Assembly: GCA_014634225.1 (NCBI GenBank)
Contig: BLFN01000201.1
Coordinates: 2,846,760 to 2,859,259 of the forward strand
Length of the DNA stretch: 12,500 nt
Direction: 5' to 3'
Origin: Acropora yongei
Lineage: Eukaryota > Cnidaria > Anthozoa > Scleractinia > Acroporidae
Shown: positions 7,480 through 12,500 of the stretch, one piece after another
Layout of the letters: each line of letters starts with the position of its first letter
How positions within the stretch are numbered: position 1 is the first letter of the stretch
Position numbers and translations under genes: made by a program
The notes under the pieces: model-generated
What the model saw: the letters and a program-made list of their open reading frames with translations, nothing else
The model's database searches: none
Told to the model about the DNA's origin: nothing

Positions 7480-8785
7480 TAGCAGCGGAATAGAGGTACC
7501 AGATAACCAGCACATCGTGGAAGTTTAGGAAAATGGCTACAAATATCTTGGAATTTTTCAATTGGATCAGACACTTAGCACCAAGATGAAAGGTGAGGTA
7601 ACAGCGGAATATATTGGGAGAGTTAACAAGTTATGTAGATCCAAACTGACTGGTGGAAATTGTATCGGAAGCATTCATGTTTGGGCTGTAGGGGTAATAC
7701 GCTATAGTGCAGGCATCTTGGATTGGACAACACAAATGAGCTGGTTAACATGGATAGAAGAATAAAGAAGATATTACCATTGCATGGCTGTCTACATGTT
7801 GCCAGACTACCGAGGGTAGAAGGGCAAAGAGGGGTGATTGGTACTGAGGAGTGTGTAAAGAGAGAGAATAATTCCTTATGTGGTTACTTGCGAAAGAATG
7901 CTACAAATGGTTTTCAAGGATAAGGTGCTTGTTGAATAAGAGAATCTTCAGGACCATCAGAGGAGAAGGAAAGAGAAGAAAGTCAGGAACTGGAAGGAGA
8001 AAACCCTACATGGAGAGTTTGTCCAGCAAACTTTAGCTGTGGCTGGAAAGGAGCCCTGGAGATGACTCAGGAATGGTTTTTAAACAAGGGAACTGAGGGC
8101 TTGATCTTTGCCGCCCAGGAGCGACCCTTAAGAACAAGTTCGGAATGGATAAGACCACTGAAACACTACTGTGTAGGTGTGCGGAGACTCCACTGACGAG
8201 AGAATACAGGAAGCGCCACGACAAGGTGGCTGTACGGGTACACTGGGAGCTGTGTAGAAAGTATGAGTTGGAGTGTAACGACGAAAATGGTGCGACCATC
8301 AGCCCTTATCAGTTGCAAGAATGGAAAAGTCAGGATAACTTGGGACAAGACTATACGCACAGAGAAGAAGCTTAAGCACAACCAACCAGATATCACTGTA
8401 GTGCACAAAGACACACAGGAATGGACACTCATCGACATGGCTGTGTCAGCTGACCAAAATATCCTGACTACTGAGGAGGAAGAGGTGGAAAGGTATCAAG
8501 AACTAGCGTTTGAAGTTAAAGAGATTCCACAGAGCCCGGAAAGTGGAAGTAATAGCCATCTAAGAATGCAAAGGTTTGGTATGGAAAATAACGTTTGCCT
8601 GACTTTTTTGGAAATGCTCAGTTGTCAGCCATCCTTGGGACCCATCACATGATGTGGAAAGTGCTGTGCCTCTTAGCAGCGCGAAGTTGTCGGGACATGG
8701 CCGAAAAGACCCAGAAAAACAACGGAAAACCGAAGAGAATCGCATCATAATAACAATGAAAAGATATACCCGTTTATAGTGATCG
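7480..8785 (+). mobile_element. Non-LTR retrotransposon remnant, post-RT C-terminal part
   Basis: Plus-strand frames give the ordered C-terminal motifs of a LINE polyprotein. They are NGYKYLGIFQLDQTLSTKMK (7532-7591, after an in-frame TAG), INTWAVGV-like IHVWAVGVIRYSAGILDWT (about 7672-7730), a frameshift, NELVNMDRRIKKILPLHGCL (about 7735-7794), GEFVQQTLAVAGKEPW (about 8012-8060) and LNKGTEGLIFAAQE (about 8080-8121). REYRKRHDKVAVRVHWELCR follows (about 8200-8259), then PDITVVHKDTQEWTLIDMAV (about 8389-8448) and ERYQELAFEVKE. The polymerase palm with FADD is absent, so the copy is 5' truncated. At least three frame changes and a stop show it is inactive. It is distinct from the LINE at 4198-5300 and also antisense to RAD50. 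Confidence 0.8.
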
Positions 8786-8893
8786 ATTGAACGGCGAGGC
8801 AAATAAGTAAATTTGGCTCAGTGATAAAAGCTATACCCCTTAGTATCTGTTTTACCTCATACTGATAGGCGAGGCGAGAGTAAGAAAGCTTAC

Positions 8894-8979
8894 CATTTCC
8901 TTTGCAAGTGTTGATCCAATACTCCTCGATGATCTTGTTAATGTCAGCCATTTTGAGGCCGTGATAATGCATTATTGCC
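8894..8979 (-). CDS. RAD50: RAD50 exon, start of C-terminal ATPase lobe
   Basis: The exon has acceptor CATTGTAG, one base completing an AGG codon, 28 codons and one base, then donor GTAAGC. It reads AIMHYHGLKMADINKIIEEY and then WINTCKGN, matching the near-invariant RAD50 AIMxFHxxKMxxINKIIxxLW block where the coiled coil enters the head. The phase fits both neighbours exactly. EYW where most RAD50 proteins have a leucine or similar is a modest divergence. Confidence 0.92.
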
Positions 8980-9214
8980 CTACAATGACCAGAAATACAA
9001 GCAACTGGAAATTTTCCAGATGTAAAATTGTTTACTGGTGCGGACATGTACAGGTTTACCAAGATGGCGAGTAATTAACTACACATTTATGGCCACTGCT
9101 TATGATCTTAAAAGACTTGGTAGTGGTCTAAGTTCTGAGGAAATAGCTAGAGACTTAAAAGAATACAGCGGAGAGAGGGAAAAAATAAACAAACTTTAAG
9201 GAAAAAGGAAATAC

Positions 9215-9267
9215 CTGCCAAGTGCTTTGTAATACTTATCCAGTTCAGAATTTGCCATTTCAGTGGT
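9215..9267 (-). CDS. RAD50: RAD50 exon, TTEMANSELDKYYKAL
   Basis: The exon is 53 bases between acceptor TTTTCAG and donor CAG|GTATTT, giving TTEMANSELDKYYKALG plus two bases. TTE...DLDxYYKxLDxAIM is a hallmark of RAD50 at the base of the returning coiled coil. It joins in phase to IDIK upstream and RAIM downstream. Glycine replaces the usual aspartate after the leucine. Confidence 0.92.
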
Positions 9268-9526
9268 CTGAAAATAAGTAACAACAATAAATGAACAAAC
9301 GATAAACAACAACAACAACTACAGCAACAATAAAAAAAACAAAGTTCCGGGGAATTGGATTAAAAAAAAAATTGCTGGTAAGGATTTGAAAGAGATTCTT
9401 CGATTCATGAAATTTAGCAGTACAATAATGTTACTGAGAAAATGGGATTTTTTACTGGGATTTTAATCGCAGTCGACTCCCAAATGGTACAATTACCATT
9501 ATTAATAAAAGGATTTTAGGATCTAC

Positions 9527-9679
9527 CTTTATATCGATGAACTGATGTCTATGTTTTTCATCGGCATAGTCACTTCCTAATTCTCTTTGACATCGTTCTT
9601 TATCTTCCTCGACGCCCATCAACCGTTCCTCGTAGTGGGCAATCCGAAACGCATAAGAATTCAGGGTCGTAACAAAGAT
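9527..9679 (-). pseudogene. RAD50: RAD50 coiled-coil exon with doubtful acceptor
   Basis: The coding part (about 9661-9527) reads NSYAFRIAHYEERLMGVEED, then KERCQRELGSDYADEKHRH and QFIDIK, and ends at donor AAG|GTAGAT in phase 0. It aligns with the end of the RAD50 coiled coil just before TTE. The only AG upstream, TTATAAAG at 9680-9681, starts the exon in phase 0, but the preceding exon ends one base into a codon. Starting at the required phase here gives an early stop. The true acceptor may be lost by mutation, or a cryptic exon lies between. The 5' boundary is therefore approximate. Confidence 0.7.
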
Positions 9680-9956
9680 CTTTATAAGGAGGGGAGGTCC
9701 AGAGAGGATCCCACCGGTTTATATTACCTTCATTGATAAGAAGTTATATGTTTACTGCATTTACCCTGCAAGAACTGTTTTATGCGAGACGCGGAATACC
9801 GACTTCTTTCGTTCCAAAAGACTCCAAAATCTAACAATTTCCAGAAGTTACTTTTCTCCTGTTTTGAAAGTGTTTGAGGACCGCGCGAGTGATGGCCCGT
9901 CAGAACTGAAATCACAGCACTGCCTCCCGAAAGAAATTTATCAATGTCGACCTTAC

Positions 9957-10024
9957 TGGTGGGAGGCTGAGAACTTATTTCTTTTCGCAATTCATCCGAC
10001 TTCTGTTGCAATACTTGGCTGTCA
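9957..10024 (-). CDS. RAD50: RAD50 coiled-coil exon (c)
   Basis: The acceptor TTGTTGCAG has a long pyrimidine tract. One base completes AGT, then 22 codons (DSQVLQQKSDELRKEISSQP plus PT) and one base precede donor A|GTAAGG. Without that donor the frame stays open to about 9730, but the extra residues (SKVDIDKFLSGGSAV onward) have no coiled-coil character, so the donor at 9955-9956 is preferred. The first third is duplicated at 687-706. Confidence 0.75.
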
Positions 10025-11058
10025 CTGCAACAAACAAGCAAAAATAAAAGAAAAAAGATGTGGTGGTCCAAGGAAGCAGACATACACAGGATGGTAGAAT
10101 GATCAAATAACTCGCCTACTGATTCATGTTGAGTTGTGCTCTTCCCAATAAGTAGACTAGAGCACTCAACGCTTACAAAGTGATGATTAATGGTTACATT
10201 CCTTCCTATATGGATGAGGCGGGAAAGTGAGCCAACAATACCATATCTGACGCTCTGCTACCTAATGGGAATACCCAAATTCTTCTATTTATTTTAATTT
10301 AATTTCAGCTTTGTGTTACTTAGACCATTTCACATCAGCCGACATTTTGGCGAAGAAGACTAAAAAATAAGCCACTCAAGAAAAGAAAGAAAGTCTACTA
10401 CGGATTTCAATTGACAGGTTGTGTTCAAGGTCAATAGAGGTGTACGTTCCCGTTGAAACAGATATCTTTGAAAATCCTAAATTTCTTACCTGACAAGATC
10501 CTGATGCTCAGCATACTGTTTCAATTCTTCAACTACAGCTTCGATTTTTGTCTCTATGTTTAGAATTTTCTCTTGGGTGCTTTTCAATTGAATATTGTCC
10601 TCCAGTTCGCGTGCACTGATCTACGAAAGTTATAAATAATTACACGACTGAAAGGTTCGTTTCTAAAAAAAAACTGTGGTGCCCCGTCGGCGGGGAAGGG
10701 ACGACAGAATGCCTAACTCTCGAAACATCAGCCCTGTTACCTCTTCACGGTGGAAATTTGACTCTAGCTTTAGCTATTAGCTCCATAACCCTGACTGACC
10801 AGTAGTGCAGGCGTATTCCAGCGTATAGGTTAGCCATGTTACTTTCATTAGATGAAATAGATGACGGTAGGGATCAGGGGAGGAAAGAAGATGCGATCTT
10901 TTACCACTTCTTCTTTTCCTGATCAAAGCAACATGGCGGTCAAGGTAATGAAAACCTACGCTCTAAAATATGTCTGCACTGTAGACTATCAGGGACTAGA
11001 TGAGTCTGTCTCTCTCAGTTGACCTTGGTGCATAACTTAATGGTACTATCGCAATTTG
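10005..11058 (-). repeat. Segmental duplication source block (copy A) inside RAD50
   Basis: This part of the gene, with the start of exon c, the intron, exon b and most of the next intron, is repeated at 684-2008 in the same orientation about 9.3 kb away. Intron identity is patchy, interrupted by indels on both sides, so the duplication is old. Copy A has its flanking exons in place and copy B does not, so A is likelier the original position. Confidence 0.8.
10490..10620 (-). CDS. RAD50: RAD50 coiled-coil exon (b)
   Basis: Acceptor CTTTCGTAG and donor CAG|GTAAG bound 131 bases, 43 codons plus two. It reads ISARELEDNIQLKSTQEKIL then NIETKIEAVVEELKQY and AEHQDLV, a heptad-type coiled coil that aligns without gaps to the RAD50 segment after the conserved IxxQ. 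It is in phase with NQQ from the exon at 11472-11619 and with S-DSQVLQ downstream. Its duplicate is 1158-1288. Confidence 0.88.
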
Positions 11059-11471
11059 TAGAATAAACTCTCTCCAGCGCTGGTTTTGATTGGCTCCCAG
11101 CTATGCCCTATTAAAGGTCAGACGCACATGGAACTCAAATTCCTAATGTAAAAGATTGAGTTGACAAAGAAGTAAAATTGCCACAGAGCAATAGCGTAGC
11201 AGCATTAAAAATGCACGAGGCTTGTTGACCCTCTCCATGTGGCGTTTTTTATGCAAGAAAAATATAAGCATTTGTTTCCACGTGCAGTTTACTGTCAATG
11301 CAGTTAGTCAAAGAAATGACTTGAAAAAAACAAACAAACAAACAAAAAAAGTAATAAAAAAATAAAACACCAAATTGTATGGTTCAGTCGATATCAAGCC
11401 AAATCACAGAGAAGCCTTCACTACAAATTAAGAAACTCTGATTGAAGAAATGAAGGGTGGTTAGTTCTAAC
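10621..11471 (-). other. RAD50 intron, partly duplicated, with small foldback insertion
   Basis: The left part (to about 11058) belongs to the duplicated block. About 65 bases near 10860-10925 are absent from copy B and contain an imperfect foldback: GATCAGGGGAGGAAAGAAG (10872-10890) against CTTCTTCTTTTCCTGATC (10907-10924). The right part is unique and ends in an A-rich stretch with a CAAA microsatellite (about 11322-11365). Confidence 0.6.
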
Positions 11472-11619
11472 CTGCTGATTAGCGATGTCTTCCTTCAGTT
11501 TATCAATTATATTCGAAATGACGTCTTTCTCCCTTTTAAGTTTATCTGTTCGGTCTGCCAGCTCCCGTAGACGAGCTTTCTTGTCTTCCAAAGCCGCGCC
11601 ACCTCCTAGAATCACATAC
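11472..11619 (-). CDS. RAD50: RAD50 coiled-coil exon (a), first in window
   Basis: The acceptor TTGTTTTAG lies above 11619; one base completes a split codon, then 49 codons run to NQQ at donor CAG|GTTAGA. It reads YVILGGGAALEDKKARLREL, then ADRTDKLKREKDVISNIIDK and LKEDIANQQ. It aligns in register with the RAD50 returning helix: tyrosine, glycine, a run of charged heptads, then an IxxQ end. GGGAA is unusually flexible for a coiled coil. The previous exon is not in the window, and an apparent in-frame GTG start is not a real start. Confidence 0.85.
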
Positions 11620-12500
11620 CTAAAACAACAAAATTACAAAAAAAAGTAAAAGTTCAGAAATTTAAATCCAGGTATTAGTTAATTGCAGCAGCGTTGCTGG
11701 TACTCGTTTCCCAAAAACGCAGTGGCCGTTAAATTCTGTCGTGGATTTCATTAGGATTATCTTCGGTGAAGTACCGTGTTTTGGGAGCGGTATCCTTTGA
11801 TATGTGAGAGTACAGCAAAGGGGCAATGTAGATAGAGCAGTTCAGATTTTTGTACAATATGTAATTGTGATTGTAGCAGTAAACAATGCTTTCTTTTACT
11901 TTCTTTTAGAGGGCAAACAAAAAGCACAGCGTTTATTATTTAAGATTGTGAAAAAAAAGGCAGTTACGAAGTGGGAGTTCCTTTCTAATTTCAAAATGTG
12001 ATTGTACAACGCACCGCTCGCAAAATGCAATCAAAGGCATGCCTATCATTAACAGTTCAGTCACCAATTTTCTGTCCCTGAGTGACAACTGCAGTGCCTG
12101 AACTGATACAGATATTCTAAGAAATAAAAGGGAAACACTCGCTTGACGGTGTGAAGGCAGACAAACTCATGAACACACGAATGCCCAATGCGGGGTCCTC
12201 TAAAAGTAGAGAATATTTAGTCTAAGTCGATCAACAGCTGAATATGTGCGTCAAAACTCTTGTATCGGCTCAGGTTTATAGAGGGAGGACATATTAACAA
12301 GGTAATGCAATCACCATGTACTAAACATGACAGTCCATGACAGAATCGAAATGAAAGGCAACAGTTACGTGACAAATTATCTTGAAAACAGAAGGAAACA
12401 AAAGGGAGGAAATAATCAATTAATCATTTTGGTGTTGTATGACTGTAGTTGTTCATGTAAGTGAAGACAAATAATAGCCTAACTGTTAGAAGCGTGTTTG
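11620..12500. other. Upstream intron of RAD50; no exon recognised
   Basis: The missing exon should encode the coiled coil before YVIL and end two bases into a codon. I found no matching coding stretch on the minus strand here. A 65-residue plus-strand open frame (11804-12001) is not recognisable. CAGTTCAG (about 12052) and CTGAACTG (about 12098) form a short inverted pair of doubtful meaning. Confidence 0.5.

Larger units (their letters stand above)
7370..8893 (-). other. RAD50 intron carrying a second antisense LINE remnant
   Basis: The donor is GGTAAGC (GT at 8893) and the acceptor TCTACAG. The joined phase is correct, which confirms the boundaries despite the insertion. It holds, from left, an AAT/AAC microsatellite, a 31-bp tandem duplication and the LINE fragment at 7480-8785. 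Confidence 0.8.

Noticed and set aside
8145..8652. Overlapping plus-strand open frames as a host gene
   Set aside because: They are pieces of a retrotransposon C-terminal region (RHDKVAVRVHWELC and similar), frameshifted relative to each other.
9730..10083. Minus-strand open frame of 117 codons with a hydrophobic start, suggesting a secreted protein
   Set aside because: The hydrophobic lead is the translated pyrimidine tract before an acceptor, and the core is RAD50 coiled-coil exon c followed by intron.
11421..11615. Start codon at 11615 for a small protein beginning MILGGG
   Set aside because: The codon is GTG, and splice sites plus RAD50 alignment show it is internal to an exon beginning at 11619.

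Overview
This is a eukaryotic nuclear window: intron-rich, AT-rich and full of decayed non-LTR retrotransposons and short palindromic repeats. The style of the LINE remnants and dispersed repeats resembles cnidarian genomes, most likely a stony coral. That taxonomic guess is inference from pattern memory; no marker gene proves it.

The only recognisable cellular gene is RAD50 (ATPase and coiled-coil subunit of the MRE11-RAD50-NBS1 DNA-break complex), on the minus strand. Ten blocks, read right to left, rebuild the second half of the returning coiled coil and the whole C-terminal ATPase lobe: 11619-11472, 10620-10490, 10024-9957, 9679-9527, 9267-9215, 8979-8894, 7369-7290, 6873-6811, 6322-6190 and 3851-3719. 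Nearly all are bounded by GT/AG sites and most reading phases join. The N-terminal lobe, first coiled coil and zinc hook lie outside the window to the right. The copy looks damaged. A one-base deletion lies in the Walker B exon, the H-loop histidine is replaced by asparagine, about ten residues are missing after the H-loop, and one intron has incompatible phases. I therefore call it a RAD50 pseudogene or strongly decayed paralogue, with the reservation that the one-base deletion could be a sequence error.

Left of the gene's 3' end, about 1.3 kb (684-2008) is a second, diverged copy of the 10005-11058 part of the gene. It contains one intact coiled-coil exon (1288-1158) and the first 20 bases of the next. 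A roughly 350 bp palindrome-bearing insertion sits in this copy but not in the other. Nothing else of RAD50 is seen to its left, so it is a truncated duplicate lying downstream of the main copy.

The large introns hold two LINE fragments, both antisense to RAD50: about 4198-5300, from just upstream of the degenerate FADD box to near the C-terminus, and about 7480-8785, the region after the polymerase. There are also two dispersed-repeat blocks (5448-5690 and about 5780-6130), microsatellites and short direct repeats. The far left (1-684), 2009-3718 and 11620-12500 contain no gene I can support. I found no CRISPR array, bacterial operon, RNA gene or new biological system. The interesting content is the history of RAD50 duplication and decay.
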